Source: Chionoecetes opilio (Eukaryota > Arthropoda > Malacostraca > Decapoda > Majidae). From it: a DNA stretch of 64,000 bases. The notes beneath the pieces were generated by a model. The model was given only the letters and a program-made list of their open reading frames with translations. It made no database searches and was not told the origin of the DNA. Made by a program: the position numbers and the translations under genes. The DNA lies in assembly GCA_016584305.1 (NCBI GenBank), contig JACEEZ010010936.1, positions 120,857 to 184,856 on the forward strand. Reading direction: 5' to 3'. This document shows, piece by piece, positions 1 through 11,285 of this stretch (position 1 is its first letter; each line of letters opens with the position of its first letter).

Positions 1-400
1 CACAACATAGAAGTTGACACATGTACACTCTTTGCTTACAAGTATAGATTCATTACATATATATTAACTACTTGTGTGGGAAAGATAATTCCAAAGGGAG
101 TCTGTGGGAGACAGTCTGCTTCACATCCAATGAACAACCTACTTGCAAATTTTTTCTCAATTATCAATGTCTATGGTAACTAAATGTATAAAAGGTAAAT
201 ACAATAAAATTTTAGGGAGGAATACAGCGATATAGCATGTGGGCATCCCTTGTTCTACTCTCTTCTTTTCTTAAGAGTGGATCCATGTCAGGAGGATTTT
301 TGTTATAAATCATCTCTTTTGTCACCTGGAAAATCATTTATCAAGAAAATAGTTCCTGGTCCTGTAATTAGTTTGAATAATATTGAATTACGAGACAAAC

Positions 401-547
401 CTGTGTGGTGTGCCTGCATTCTGTGTCTTGCCACCTCCTTGCAGACCCAAGGGGCCACTTTTGCCCTCAGAGTCAGCAGTGCGGCGGCCTGAGCTGGCCT
501 CGTTCTCATCATCCCAATGGTGCAGTGACACATGGACTGAAGTGCAG
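401..547 (-). CDS. Possible host exon, gene unassigned (perhaps C-terminal TRAPPC10)
   Basis: On the minus strand an acceptor (TTACAG) and a donor (CACAG|GTTTGT) bracket 147 bp that is open in one frame. The peptide is hydrophilic and begins near SVHVSLHHWDDENEASS. It lies downstream of, and on the same strand as, the TRAPPC10 exons, so a C-terminal TRAPPC10 exon is conceivable. I cannot align it to a conserved part of that protein. The region between this exon and 10.8 kb is almost all transposon. It could be spurious. Confidence 0.28.
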
Positions 548-559
548 CTGTAATTACAT

Positions 560-1410
560 TATGCATTATTCTACCAAGGACTATAATTAAGTATTTTCTC
601 AAGATACTCCTAAATGAGCACTCTTTGTCTGCAGATCAAAATTATTCCATCATTCTACATGACTACATGTATTCTACATGTAGTCATGTAGTCACTACTA
701 CATTCTACATGTATGACATTTGTGTTAGAAATTATAAAGGAAAGCTTAAAGAGAATGCAATAAAATAGATAAATGAGAACATCAAATGGCGAGAAGTGGG
801 TTTAAACTCAATATATGAAGCAATAATCTAAAATATATGCAATTCTGAATCAAGAAAACATTTACATCCACAACATATCTTTGCTAATTCACTGACATGC
901 CATTAGCCTCCCTGTGATGTTCCTTCATTGAGCAGTTCACTCATCCTGCCAACACAAGCCACCTAACACTGCACTCCATCTCACTATTCTTTTATCTTTA
1001 CTTTATCAACACCAGGTGGCTAACACTTCAGTGCTTCCTGCCTAACTATTCTCCACTTGCATATCTTATTTTGTTTATCTTTTAATGTTTTCTTTCCTAT
1101 CTAGGTAACAGGACCTACCTCGTGTAGGTCTAGCGGCCTCTTGTAGCTACCTTATTTTTTATGTTCTTCTTATGTTCTTAAATAGGATTCTTTAATTTTG
1201 AGGGGGGGCGGAGAAATGGGGAAAAAAGGGGGAGAGAGAAAGGGTTTGGGGCATAAAATTGATGTATGTAATGTCCACTAATTCATGTAAAAAATTGCAG
1301 AGATTCAATGAAAACTAATGTCTTTATGGCACAGTCACTATTTTGCCGGATGCTCTCCTTAAGGTAAACTTTAGGGACAGACGAGGCTGATTTGGCACGT
1401 ATCCGTGGGG
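560..1410. other. AT-rich intergenic or intronic sequence, no gene seen
   Basis: No coding exon or complete mobile element was recognised. A short repeated motif (CTACATGTAGTCATGTAGTC style) lies near 655-710. A C/T-rich piece near 1100-1150 looks like a decayed interspersed-repeat end, but I could not place it in a family. Confidence 0.4.
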
Positions 1411-1414
1411 GGTG

Positions 1415-1964
1415 TATTCCTTTGGTGTAGGGTAAAGATGGGGCCATATGCTATGCTGCGCGTGGCCTCAGTGCTCATCTCCATCGCATTAGCCTTTGAG
1501 TGATGGGTGACAACCCGCTACCCCTGGACACAGGGCTAGTGTGACATCCGGGTTACCACAGTTACCTTGCCAAGGTTTCCCCAGGTACCGTATTTTACGG
1601 CTTATAAGAGCTTATAAGGCTTTTTTTCCTAAAAAATACCCAGAAAAATACTCGTGCGTCTTCCAACACGAATGTTGGAATGAAACTGCTGCCAAGACTG
1701 GAGGGAACCGTTCCGCGGCAACTTTCACCTCGGCAGATTGGCACCAACATCACCACCTATCGTCTGCTGGTGCTGATGTATCATTTACCACCAGGCTGTC
1801 CGTACACAAGCTAAGACTCTATATGAAGTCTGCCACCAAGACTGGCGGGAGCCGTTCCGCGGCAACTTCCGCCTCGGCAGATTGGCCTCAACAATGCCAC
1901 CTATCATCTGCTAGTGTTACTGCGGCATTTACCACCAGGCTGTCACATGTATCACAAGTCCTGG

Positions 1965-2003
<39 letters not shown>

Positions 2004-2205
2004 TTTATTTCCAAAATCAGGGTGCGTCTTCCAAGATGCAGCGTCTTATAAGCCATAAAATACGGTACCCGTTTATCGACCAACCCCGAAAGGGAGCATG
2101 AACAGCTGGTTGGGCTGGCCGCTGACTGCCCTGGCCCGGATTTGAACCAGGGCCTGCAGATTCGTAGCCAGGCACGCTAGCCACTACACCACGGAGGATT
2201 CTTAG
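1415..2205 (-). mobile_element. tRNA-derived SINE, interrupted by a MITE
   Basis: Read on the minus strand, the unit starts at about 2203 with a tRNA-like head. It has an A-box-like GTGTAGTGGCTAGC and a B box GGTTCAAATCC, followed by a GGGGTTGGTCGATAAA body. The body stops at a GGTACC and resumes at 1587 with TACCTGGGGAAACC, running down to about 1415. The join matches the target site of the MITE inside it. Pol III promoter boxes of this type are established for tRNA-derived SINEs. It is not a functional tRNA gene, because there is no clean cloverleaf acceptor closure. Confidence 0.7.
1588..2065. mobile_element. TA-flanked TIR MITE (ACCGTATTTTACGGC family)
   Basis: The ends are inverted copies of CCGTATTTTACGGCTTATAA, flanked by a duplicated TA. 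The 478-bp interior holds two diverged copies of a unit of about 130 bp (a GTTCCGCGGCAACTT... module) and a 32-base T run at about 1969-2000. An open frame of 186 codons crosses the unit, but it spans the repeats and has no family similarity I recognise, so I do not call it a gene. The related internal motif (GGCTTATAAGAC) recurs in the Tigger-like units at 13.5, 19.8, 20.5 and 61.8 kb. Confidence 0.75.
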
Positions 2206-2579
2206 GTATAGTAAGGGTATTTTGTGTTAAGTACATGTATACTTGTCTATAGTATATTTATAAATATTGGTGCTTTTGTTTTACTTCCGCCTCTCTAAAT
2301 TAACCGCTCGGCTCAGAGAATGCTACAAAAGTGTAGATGTGTATCCCCTGAATGTAAATAGAGAAAACGGAGGAAAGTGGGGTGTTAGAAATGGAATCTC
2401 ATCAACAAAACAATTGACATTGTGAGCAACGGTGAAGATGAATATCACCTGGATGTAAATAGAGAAAATGGAAAAAGAAAGTGTTAGCAAAGGGATCACA
2501 TCACAAACTCATGTAAAATTGCTCCTCTGAAAGAGACAAGCCTACGATGTGTCGGCTCGCATTCACGTTACCAATAATA

Positions 2580-2820
2580 CACACAACCCTCGTTTTCCGG
2601 ACCTCCATTTCCCGGATATCGTATTTGCCGGTCAAAATCCGAGGTCCAGGGATATGTCAAGAGTCCCGGACAAATGCCTGGTCCAGTCCGTAAATCGACA
2701 AAGTTGTCTGCGGTCCGAGCGTCTCCTGTCACCCCTGGGGGCACATTCAAAGACGCTTACCTCCATCGTTGTTAGCTTAACATCTGTCATCAGCTGTTTT
2801 GGCATTCAAAGAGGAGATTG
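2580..2820 (+). mobile_element. Left end of a Tigger-like TIR element (CACACAACCCTCG family)
   Basis: It starts with a TA followed by the CACACAACCCTCGTTTTCC terminus shared with the units at 32.06, 37.73 and 55.55 kb. The subterminal GGACCTCCATTTCCCGGATATCG block is also present. No matching right terminus was found nearby, so this copy is truncated. AACCTCG-type termini with TA duplication are typical of pogo/Tigger-like elements (family knowledge). The superfamily assignment is an inference. Confidence 0.6.
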
Positions 2821-3311
2821 ATGATGTCAGAGTTGTTGTTCACAAGGCAACTGCTTATAGGGTGGTTTAAGGAAGCTACGTACATAAAAATCCTCATAAA
2901 TTGAGTATATATGATGTTTTCTGACTCAAGAACTGAACAGGGCAAGTATACAAACGAAATTAGGCCATATAACAAACCCAGGCACTTGTGGTGATTTTGT
3001 TCTGTGGGGATGTGTCAAGAGAGCTGAGCATCTCACCCGGGTAGCAATGCCAGACAGCACCACGCATGGCTCTGTGGCAGACAGCACCTACACGTATGTG
3101 GTCACACTTTTCCTTAATTAAACCCGAGCACCTGTCCCCCCAGCAGTGAATGGGTACCAGATGTTAGCCGGAGGTGTGGCAGGGAAAGAAGGAATAATGG
3201 AATAGCTGGAGAATACAAGGAATTGAACCACAGTTGTGTGTGTGTAGGTGGGAACAGGTGTTGCCGAAGCAACGGAGGTGAGGAAGGATTTGATCTGAGG
3301 TGATCAAATTA
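2821..3311. other. No gene recognised
   Basis: Unique-looking or decayed sequence with no supported exon. A short GTGGCAGGGAAAGAAGGAAT motif at about 3176 recurs next to the Pao LTR at 17684 and in related forms at about 25.58 and 33.73 kb. This suggests a small dispersed repeat. Confidence 0.4.
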
Positions 3312-4366
3312 CCGTATTTGCCGGCGCATAAGACGCACTTTTTTCCCTTAAAAAGGAATGCAAAGTTCACCCTGCGTCTAATGCGGCCATATTAGCGCAT
3401 GAGAGGTCGGGCAGAGAATGCAGAACAGCCGGTGGTATATTACTAAAGGGGTCTGGAGTTATCTATGTTGAGCAGTAGTTCACTGAGCACAAATTTGTAG
3501 CTGTGTTATCAACAGTAATGCATAATACTAAGAAAAGGTTGGAGTTTAAGAGAAAATAAGAGTTGGGGCAACAAGATAGCGATTGTTGCTGCCAAGGTGG
3601 CCGTGTCAGATGTAAACATCATCCACCCCCTTCTGCTGTTCTCCATTGTAAAACGTCTGATAAAACGTCTCGGCGACGCCCTCCGCGCACCCACTATGGG
3701 TCATTACCGCTCAGACTCCTCCCCGCACCCATGGAAAAGACAAACATCCCGCATATTAGACATCGCCTTAACCCGCATTCGACTCGGGCCACACAAGTTG
3801 ACACAACAGTTGAAATGAGATGATAGAAGGGAGGCAGAAAATAGTGTTGGAATTTTCGCTGGAATAAGTATTGTTGATAAATGGAATAGTGAAACAACCC
3901 AGCTAACCATCACCGGCGGGCTGACGTAGGCCGTAGAGCGGCGAACGGCGGCAAATTTACCTCTGTCAGCCCTCCAAAGGCCCGCTGGTGTATTTTCAGA
4001 CGGGATAATTTACTATGTTGAAAATTAATGTACAGAATTTCAAGAATTGAATATTTCTATGTGTAAACATTTTGAAACAACAGTTATATGATTATCTTGC
4101 TGTAGTATTACATCAGTAGTGACAAGCAGCGGCAACTTGACGTCAATCCTCCGGAGGCCCGCTGGGCGCTGAGTACGTATTTGTAAGTGGGAAATATTCA
4201 TTTCATATTATATATATATATTAACTCAGTAATATACATAGTATCTCAATATCGGTACCATCACTATTATTAGGCCTGTTCAAGCTATTAAAAATTGTTA
4301 AAAAAAAATTTATAATAGTTTATAGAAATTATCATATTTCAGTTTATTATATTTCTGTATTCTGGT

Positions 4367-5389
4367 TTGATAACTGGTCTGTATTCTGGGACTGAGAGTG
4401 CTGTGAAGTGTGGGGCAGGTGTATCCAGCTTCTTTCCTGTGAATACAGGAGTGAGGCAAGGGTGCGTCCTTGCCCCATCACTTTTCAACGCTTGTATGGA
4501 CTGGGTATTGGACAAGGTTGTAGATCAATGTGATTGTGGAGCATCCGTCGGCAACACCAAGATCACTGATCTTGTTTTTGCCGATGATGCAGTAATCTTT
4601 GCTGAGTCGCTGGAGGTCCTGGTGATGGCTCTCGAGGCGCTGCACGAGGAGGCAAAGCCTTTGGGACTTGAGGTCTCCTGGCTCAAGACCAAGGTCCAGG
4701 TGTTTGGAGACTTACTAGATGAAGCAGTACAGTCTGTTCATGCATGTGGCGAGGACATTGAGATCTTGGAAAGTTTTACATACCTTGGTAGCGCAGTCCA
4801 TAATGACGGCGGGTCACGTCAAGAAGTCTTACGGCGGATTGGCATAGCCCACGGTGTTATGGACTCGCTCAGCGGGAGTATTTGGCGTTGTCGGTACCTA
4901 TGCAGGAGGACAAAGATCCGGATCTTCAAGTCGCTTGTGATCCCTGTCTTACTCTATGGTTGTGAGACATGGACACTAAATAGTGACTTGAAGAGACGAA
5001 TCAATGCCTTTGGCAATAAGTGTCTTCGCAGAATCATGGGGTATCGCTGGGATGATTACGTGTCAAATCAGCGATTGCACCGTGAGACTGAATCGAGGCC
5101 TATTACCTGCATAGTCCGTCAGCGCCAACTTCGGCTATATGGGCATGTGGCACGCTACCCTGAAACCGATCCTTCCCATCGGGTTGTATCTGTAAGAGAC
5201 AATCCGGCGTGGAGGAGGCCAAGGGGGCGCCCACAAGGCTCGTGGCTGGGGCAAGTTGATGTTTCTTGTCAAGAGCTGCTTGGTATGGGAAAGGAGCCTG
5301 CATGGGAACTCGCGCAAGGTGACCCCCGGAAGTGGCGTCGTAGGGTGGGCGAGGCGACGCGCCCCCCGGCGTATGCCCCCAATGATTGA
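4367..5389 (+). CDS. RTE-like LINE reverse transcriptase, 5'-truncated
   Basis: This is a 340-codon open frame without internal stops. It covers the second half of a non-LTR retrotransposon reverse transcriptase. Visible landmarks are the fingers/palm segment NTGVRQGCVLAPSLFN, the catalytic FADDAVIF near residue 73, the thumb-region YLGSAV, the LLYGCETWTL motif and the RLYGHVARYP block near the C-terminus. The endonuclease and the N-terminal RT are missing, because the copy begins at about 4340. The TGATTGATTGAG tail after the stop resembles RTE-type 3' ends. It would reverse-transcribe by target priming if complete. The uninterrupted frame suggests a fairly recent insertion. The clade is inferred. 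Confidence 0.8.
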   Translation: MITGLYSGTESAVKCGAGVSSFFPVNTGVRQGCVLAPSLFNACMDWVLDKVVDQCDCGASVGNTKITDLVFADDAVIFAESLEVLVMALEALHEEAKPLGLEVSWLKTKVQVFGDLLDEAVQSVHACGEDIEILESFTYLGSAVHNDGGSRQEVLRRIGIAHGVMDSLSGSIWRCRYLCRRTKIRIFKSLVIPVLLYGCETWTLNSDLKRRINAFGNKCLRRIMGYRWDDYVSNQRLHRETESRPITCIVRQRQLRLYGHVARYPETDPSHRVVSVRDNPAWRRPRGRPQGSWLGQVDVSCQELLGMGKEPAWELAQGDPRKWRRRVGEATRPPAYAPND

Positions 5390-5399
5390 TTGAGTTTAT

Positions 5400-6180
5400 T
5401 TCAAATATTTCCAGCTTAATAAGGAACACCCAGAGATACATAGAAATAAAGATGAGATACGTACATAGGAAGGAGTTTACATGGAAAAAGTTATCAGTTT
5501 GTCAATGTGTGCAGCTAGTATCATATAAAAATAACACTTGATTAACCGAGGCGAAGATTATTACGGAATAACGCAAGGTCATACTTTCCCTTATTTCAAT
5601 AACTTCCAACATATTATCAACACATATCAATACTCAACGATACACCTAATATGGAATATGTAGATGATGGAGTTAACATATGAATAATATCATGATTTAG
5701 AATAGAATATTATTTGAAATCTTTTCCATATCAATGCACTAAACTGCCAGACGTACGATAGCCATTACAAAGGGTTAAAAACCCACAAAAGGCCTAAATT
5801 GTCACCCTTAACCAGTCGATAACATAATGAGAACTTAGTTATAACATGTTTTCGCTCCTTCATTATATCAAAATAGACTGAATAATATAAATAATTGCAG
5901 TACGACACGTTTTTTTAGGAATTCCTTGACGGCGCTTGGCGCTGTGTCAGTGAGTGAAAATAATCAGTTAGTTGGAAAACGCACGAGTGGGTGGATGCTG
6001 TTATGTTGTTCGCCGCAACCTATATCCTTCTACATGGCTGTTCACGCCGTTCAGTGTTCCACGTACACCAGCATGTAAACTCAATAACGAAAATGTTTTT
6101 GTACTTATGAAATAAACAATGTCCGTAGCAATTATGATCCTAGCAATCTCCTTTTCATCGTATTACTGGATAACGACACA
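5400..6180. other. AT-rich interior of the long TIR element
   Basis: No gene seen. Short ORFs here have no recognisable similarity. Confidence 0.35.
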
Positions 6181-6345
6181 GGAATATTTCTGGTTAAATT
6201 TTCTAAGCATATTGCATTATATAGTAATGTTTTTACAAGTGTTGAACAGCCCATTAGTCTATTAATCGGCTAATGGGTTGTGCAACACCCCTTAAAACAT
6301 TACTATATCTGCAATATACTTAGAAAGTATAACCATAAATATTCC
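6181..6345. repeat. Foldback palindrome
   Basis: The arms 6181-6257 and 6270-6345 are imperfect reverse complements with matching ends GGAATATTT and AAATATTCC. They meet at CCCATTAG / CTAATGGG around a loop of about 12 bases. This fits a small foldback MITE or a collapsed inverted repeat. Confidence 0.75.
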
Positions 6346-6387
6346 TCAATCAGTTAATATAACAGCGGCAAATGGTCATATGCCCTA

Positions 6388-6507
6388 CGGCGGGCCGCTG
6401 GGAGCGGCCCGCCGGTGAGCCTTTGAGCAAATTCCCAGCGGCTCTACGTCGTACACTTCCGTCGGGCCGCCGATAAGACATACGGAGGGCCTCCGGAGGC
6501 CCTCCGT
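6388..6507. repeat. Two perfect GC-rich hairpins
   Basis: 6388-6414 is a 12-bp perfect stem (CGGCGGGCCGCT) with a GGG loop. 6482-6507 is a 26-bp perfect palindrome centred on CTCCGGAG. Both lie in an otherwise AT-rich stretch. Function unknown. Confidence 0.6.
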
Positions 6508-8559
6508 CTTTGTGTTTGCTGGGAAAGAGCGTGTTAAAGTTTTATTTGAAGGAGTGTGAGCGGTGAGAGGGTGGTGTAGTATCTTGGGGAGTCTGTCTAT
6601 ACACACAAGGATGGAGAAAGGGCATCGTGGCTTTGTAGTTTATTTGACAGCGAGTCATTGTACAACGTGGGGACAAGAGGTGCGCAGCGTGTGTCTCTGT
6701 GTGTCCTTTGGCTGCTTGAATTACCTGGCTGGTGTTGCAGTTGAGTCGGCGAGGACAAGTCAGGTCAGCGTCAGGTCACCCTCGGGCCTGTAATCCTGGT
6801 CTCAGACAGGGGGATGGCCTAAGCCGATGCAGGTGTGTATGTGCGTGTGTGTGTTAGCGCCGCTACAGTGGTAAGCAAGGTGGGATAGGAGACAGCATAG
6901 GCCTTTGTACCACCTCGACCCCTCAATCCTCACCCCTGTACCTCTACGGATAAGGAAACTATGAAAGAGTGCTAGTAAAAAGGCTGCAATGGTACCTGTA
7001 GACGGGACAAAAGTTTTCCACACGGTACACCAAGACCAAGACCCCTCACGGCGCCACACCGTCCCCCTCAAGGCCGAATCACACCATACCATCATGGTGA
7101 AATTGGTGACAGGGCACCGTCTCATCACATCCGTTAGAATTTCTTACATTCAAACAAATAGAAGTGTTACACTAAACGGTGCACCGCCGTCACGGCTCCA
7201 ATACATCACTGTCCTGTCACGTAACGGTTTCTGGGGAAGAATATTTTAACGTAATGAGACTGTACCGTGCTGATAAGTGTCGTTTTTTCAAGGCTTTATG
7301 TACCCAAAACAATGTCTTTTAGAGTTCAACTCCTCTTCTTCATCCGACAGAAGTGCTATTGATGCAAATTTCTTCAAGCATAGCCTCTGAGGCACCATGT
7401 CTGCTTAGAGGGTGAGCAGGAACTGCCGAAAATGACGGAACCGTGACGAATAGTGTGAATACAAGGCACGGCTGACGGAACGCTGCCGTGATTTCAGAGT
7501 GTGAATCAGCCTTCACCTGTACCTTCCTGAAGAAGACTAATCAACCCTCGCGACTATGATAGATTCATAGGTGTAAACCAGTGCAAATATCGTCGATCGC
7601 GACAACGGTGCCCTTCAACAATTACAACAATAACAACAAGGTAGAGATGGTTACCTTACAGTGTTATCTAAATAATATCTTCGTGAATTTTTGTTATTGG
7701 ACAACCACCGATTTCGAGGCCGAAAGTCCTCCTGAATAGTTTTTATGTGTTTTGAATTAATCTGGCTCTCGTTTTTGTCGGAAATCAATGTTTGTTTACA
7801 TGTGTGTATGTGGGGGAGGCAACCTGCCCCTCCAGGTCTGCCCCGCAAACATTGCTACGCTTCACACTGCCATATTATTGGTAATTTTTGTTATTTCTCT
7901 ATATCATCTGTTACTAAACCAAACCTCACCTCTAACCTAACCTAATCTGATTTAACCTAACTTAACTTTCTGGCTGAAGTAACGGTAAATTTTCGATACT
8001 ACGTGTAATGCCATTATAAATAAATTGCGCCATGGGAAATGGGGTTCAAAATACTCAGAATGAAGAAAGCTACACGATTGTATCGGTAAGAGTCCTAGGA
8101 CTTTTGAAAGCCTACTACCAAAATAATACCAATATCTATACTGCAAATTTTCCACAGTCTAAACACATAGCAGAAAAGCAACAAAGACATACCTACAACA
8201 TTAAATCTAAGCTATATGTCATAGGTAGCAAATATTAGAATATCAATTCGTGGGGGCATCCTGCAATATATTATGATTTATGACCGATTTTGGTTACACT
8301 CTCATTCTCTTTACATTTTAACTAGTATAATTTTTCATTCACATTCATTGCACTTTGAATATTGTATTTAGGTACCGCACATGCTCATAATCATTTGCTT
8401 TCCCCAACAAATCCCTTTTTTTTTTTAATAACTTAATAATTTTACGAAAACAAAAACATTTCCCTCAAAAACATCGATGTATTTTTTTTCTCAAAACCTC
8501 TTTGTAAAATAGGGGTGCGTCTTATGCGGAGGTGCGTCTTATGCGCCGGCAAATATGGT

Positions 8560-10077
8560 ATTTACCGTCCGCACACATCGTCTGCGTCTATTAGAAATAG
8601 CTGATGATTTAAGTGCCGAAACATTTATTCAAGTGTTCCGGCGGTTTGTGGCTCGGCGGTCGTGTCCTCGGCGATTGATTAGCGATAATGCTACTAACTT
8701 CGTAGGAGCCTCCCCCATATTGTTAGAAATATTAAATCATCCATCAGTACAAAGATCTCTAGAGTTAAGGAAATGCTCATGGACCTTTACTACTCCTAGA
8801 GCTACTTGGCAAAATGGTTTCACAGAAAGAATCTATTGGCATTGTCAAGTCTTGTCTTAGGAAAACTCTCCACAAGACAAAGATAGGTCTAGAAGACTTG
8901 AAAACCATAGTGACGGAGATTGAGACCCGTATCAATAACCAGAGCTGGGCACTTGCGGTACTTCTTGCGGTACTGCGGTACTACCGCACTACCAAACCGG
9001 TACCGCATAACGCAGTACCGCAAAGGATCGCTGAAAGTACCGCAGTACCGCTACCGCATTCAAATTTCCCGCGGTACTTTCCGCGGTACCTACAAAGACG
9101 ACTTTTCAAAAAGGAGGAGGCTGAGGAGGTGGAGCAGGACTAAGTGAAGACAGAAAACTTGTTTTTTACAGTGTGACTTGTCAGTTGTCAGTTTTTGTAT
9201 TGAAATGTGATTTTTAGTGTTTCAACTGTCTTTTTTTAACATATAGGTGTTTTTGGTATCGCACAGCTATTTTTTTCTGGTATTGCAGTACCGCTTTAGA
9301 AACCAGGTAACGCTACCGCAGTACTGCAGTACCTCGGAACGCACCAGGGGGCCCTGAAAAAGTACCGCAGTACCGAGTAACGCACTGGGCATGCTGAGGT
9401 ACCGCAGTACCGCGTAACGCACCCCCAAAATTTTGGTACCGCGCCCACCACTGTCAATAACCGACCCTTAACCTACTTAGATGATTCATCAGTAAATATA
9501 GAAGCTCTTACTCCCTCACATTTAATTTATGGGAGAAGACTGGAACCCTTTCCTTTGATGGATACAAGGGAAGATATACAAGATCCTACAATAAAGGACC
9601 CGGCTCAACATCTCCGGGAAGGTTATCATACCTTAAGTAAAATTTTAAGATCATGGGATAAGCCTTGGAGTGCAGATTATTTACTGAGTCTAAGGGAAAA
9701 GTTTTATGGGGCTCAACAGCCAGAAAATCAAAGTCCAATCAAAGTAGGAGATATAGTAATCCTTAGGGGAGATATGCCTCGTTCGCAATGGCCTCTAGGA
9801 AAAATAACAAAATTGCATACTGATGGAAAGTGGATTGTGAGGTCTGTGGAGTTACTAGTAAGGGGACAACGATGTGTGCGGACGGTAAATAATTTGATCC
9901 CCCTAGAGTTAGCTGAAGAGAGAAATGAAGACTTTAAGCCTGCATCTTGGCAGGCCAACTTAGGGGATTCTCGACCTCGGAGGCAAGCTGCTTTAAAGTG
10001 TAAAACCACTTGGAGAAACCTCATTAAAGGGGGTCAAATTACCTGAAGCAACCCTTCATTTTTCGCCGGCCCCCAGT
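8560..10077 (+). pseudogene. BEL/Pao integrase 3' half, broken
   Basis: This is the remnant of a Pao-type polyprotein. 8560-8850 encodes integrase-core sequence, including LISDNATNFVG with the second catalytic Asp and the region of the third catalytic residue (TWQNGFTERIYW). A frameshift follows at about 8820-8860. The chain continues to IETRINN at 8939, is interrupted by a hAT-like MITE, and resumes at 9454 with RPLTYLDD. It ends in the C-terminal domain usual for Pao integrases (DUF5641-like; GDIVILRGDMPRSQWPLGKI) up to the stop at 10046. Everything upstream of the integrase core is absent. The left junction is the terminus of the long TIR element. Confidence 0.8.
8940..9453. mobile_element. 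hAT-like MITE with 8-bp target duplication
   Basis: TCAATAAC occurs directly on both sides (8932-8939 and 9454-9461). The termini are CAGAGCTGGGCAC and the inverse of CAGTGGTGGGCGC, fitting hAT-type CAGNGNTGGGC ends. The interior is crowded with TACCGCAGTACCGC-type subterminal motifs. No transposase was seen. It splits the Pao integrase reading frame, so it is younger than that insertion. Confidence 0.85.
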
Positions 10078-10829
10078 TGTGGAAATTATCCACTAAAAAC
10101 CGCTCTAATTTTGAGTAAGGTTAATTTGAATGGTGGAATTTGGCGCCTACCGTCAGAAGTTCGGGATACGAACACAAATTCCACCTATGTATATATTATA
10201 ATAGATTTGGGTATATTAAGATGTAATTAGATATAAATTTGGTGGTATTCATCTATAATACCACAATTAATCAAAGGATTAACATAGTATAAGAATTGTG
10301 AGTGACCCACGTATGGGAGTAAAATATTATTGGAACAAATACGTGGCGGTCACGAGCCAACCTGAAAGTTTATTTCAGTGGAGGTAATTTAGTAACGCGT
10401 CAGCCACTACGACATGAGGTCGGAGTGAGCGGTTTGATTATACACTAAGGTGTAGTCAACTCATAATAATATGAGTAAATTTTAACCGATCAATCGGTTA
10501 AGAAAGGACTAAGTGTAAAACACACTTTGATAATATCGGCTCAGCTGTGAAAAGATTCCTCGGCCGACCAACCATCGCGGCCATTTTAGGTAGAGGATTT
10601 CAACCAGTCACCACGCAAGCCACGAGTTCCACTCCCAGCCTGTTGCAACTCTGACCACATCGACATCCAATACTTCCCCAAGGATAGAGATCAAGCCAAC
10701 GCATATTACAACCCACCTGCCACTGCTGAGTATACCTTAGTTAGAGCTAAATAGGGTATCATAGCAGATTAAGGTAGAATTGGGTTATCGCATGGTGAGT
10801 TCACGTTAATCAACATTATAATTTTAACA
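10078..10829 (+). mobile_element. Probable 3' LTR of the plus-strand BEL/Pao copy
   Basis: It begins TGTGGAAATTATCCAC directly after a purine tract and a CGCCGGCCCCCAGT leader. The same arrangement occurs at the LTR start of the minus-strand copy at 12122 and 17681. The right boundary (TTTTAACA at 10829) is inferred, since no second LTR is available. The body differs strongly from the 11.3/16.8 kb LTRs, so this is a related but distinct family. Confidence 0.55.
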
Positions 10830-10891
10830 GTTGTTGACAACCATCAATTGGTGGTCGATAATTCCAACAATTTGTGGTGCTGAGATAATAC

Positions 10892-11103
10892 CTGACTGAG
10901 AGAGGTGCCTGCGTAGAACAACTCTTCCTGGCTGGTATTGCTGGAAGGGTTGTGTGTCAGAGTAGCGGCGCAGGGTGCAGTACTTGCTTGCATCAAACTC
11001 CTCAGATGCAGATGTCATCTCTGGCGAGGGTGTGGACACAGGCCCCTTGCTGCCTGCTGCCACACAAACACTTGGTCGCTCTGGCTCCTTGGCCTCACTG
11101 CCA
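10892..11103 (-). CDS. TRAPPC10: Probable TRAPPC10 exon (ninth visible)
   Basis: A minus-strand open segment ends at a good donor (CAGTCAG|GTATTA) in phase 1. The only phase-compatible acceptors are CTTTAAG (exon start 11103) or GGCAG (start 11097). Both accept the 2-base overhang left by the exon at 19491-19626. The peptide is Ser/Pro-rich, then has GRVVLRRHLSQSG, which loosely resembles the LLRR-QESS stretch of vertebrate TRAPPC10. The first part of the exon is low complexity and unalignable by eye. A Pao gag fragment lies immediately upstream, within about 10 bp of the acceptor. Assignment rests mainly on strand, order and phase. Confidence 0.5.
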
Positions 11104-11109
11104 CTTAAA

Positions 11110-11285
11110 GTTATTCTGAACTCTTCCAATTCTCTATGATTGTGAGAAGGGCTCAGTAGATCCATGAACTTGCAGAAAAGATTCTTTGTATCTGATCTTT
11201 ATCTTCATAATTATCTCTAAGAATCTTGAGTGCCACATTATAATTGGCATCTTCTATGGTTAATTCCTTCACCAGCAAAATAAAA
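11110..11285 (-). pseudogene. BEL/Pao gag fragment abutting the host exon
   Basis: The minus strand encodes VKELTIEDANYNVALKILRD and, after one frame slip near 11165, MDLLSPSHNHRELEEFRITL. This is the order of the DUF1759-type segment of Pao gag proteins. It starts exactly where the 3' LTR ends, without a leader, and stops a few bases before the host exon. The adjacent element's own gag lacks this segment. It is a rearranged or older nested fragment. Confidence 0.65.

Larger units (their letters stand above)
3312..8558 (+). mobile_element. Long TIR DNA element (CCGTATTTGCCGGCGCATAAGACGCAC termini), nested content
   Basis: The left terminus after a TA is CCGTATTTGCCGGCGCATAA. The right terminus before a TA (8559-8560) is its inverse, GCGCCGGCAAATATGG. 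The interior shares blocks, in the opposite orientation, with 22244-25439: the GAGGGATC/TGGTATAAAGGCC block, the region around 7650-7950, and the ATTTGCCGGCG ends. No transposase was recognised, so the copy is non-autonomous or decayed. An RTE-like LINE (about 4.34-5.40 kb) and a foldback (6.2 kb) lie inside. The right flank is directly a BEL/Pao integrase fragment. Superfamily not assigned. Confidence 0.65.

Noticed and set aside
2104..2203. tRNA gene
   Set aside because: The A and B boxes are present, but the sequence continues into a SINE body and the cloverleaf is not closed.
4200..4300. Possible promoter upstream of the RTE-like ORF
   Set aside because: The LINE is 5'-truncated and the AT-rich sequence before it belongs to the surrounding TIR element. 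No promoter evidence.
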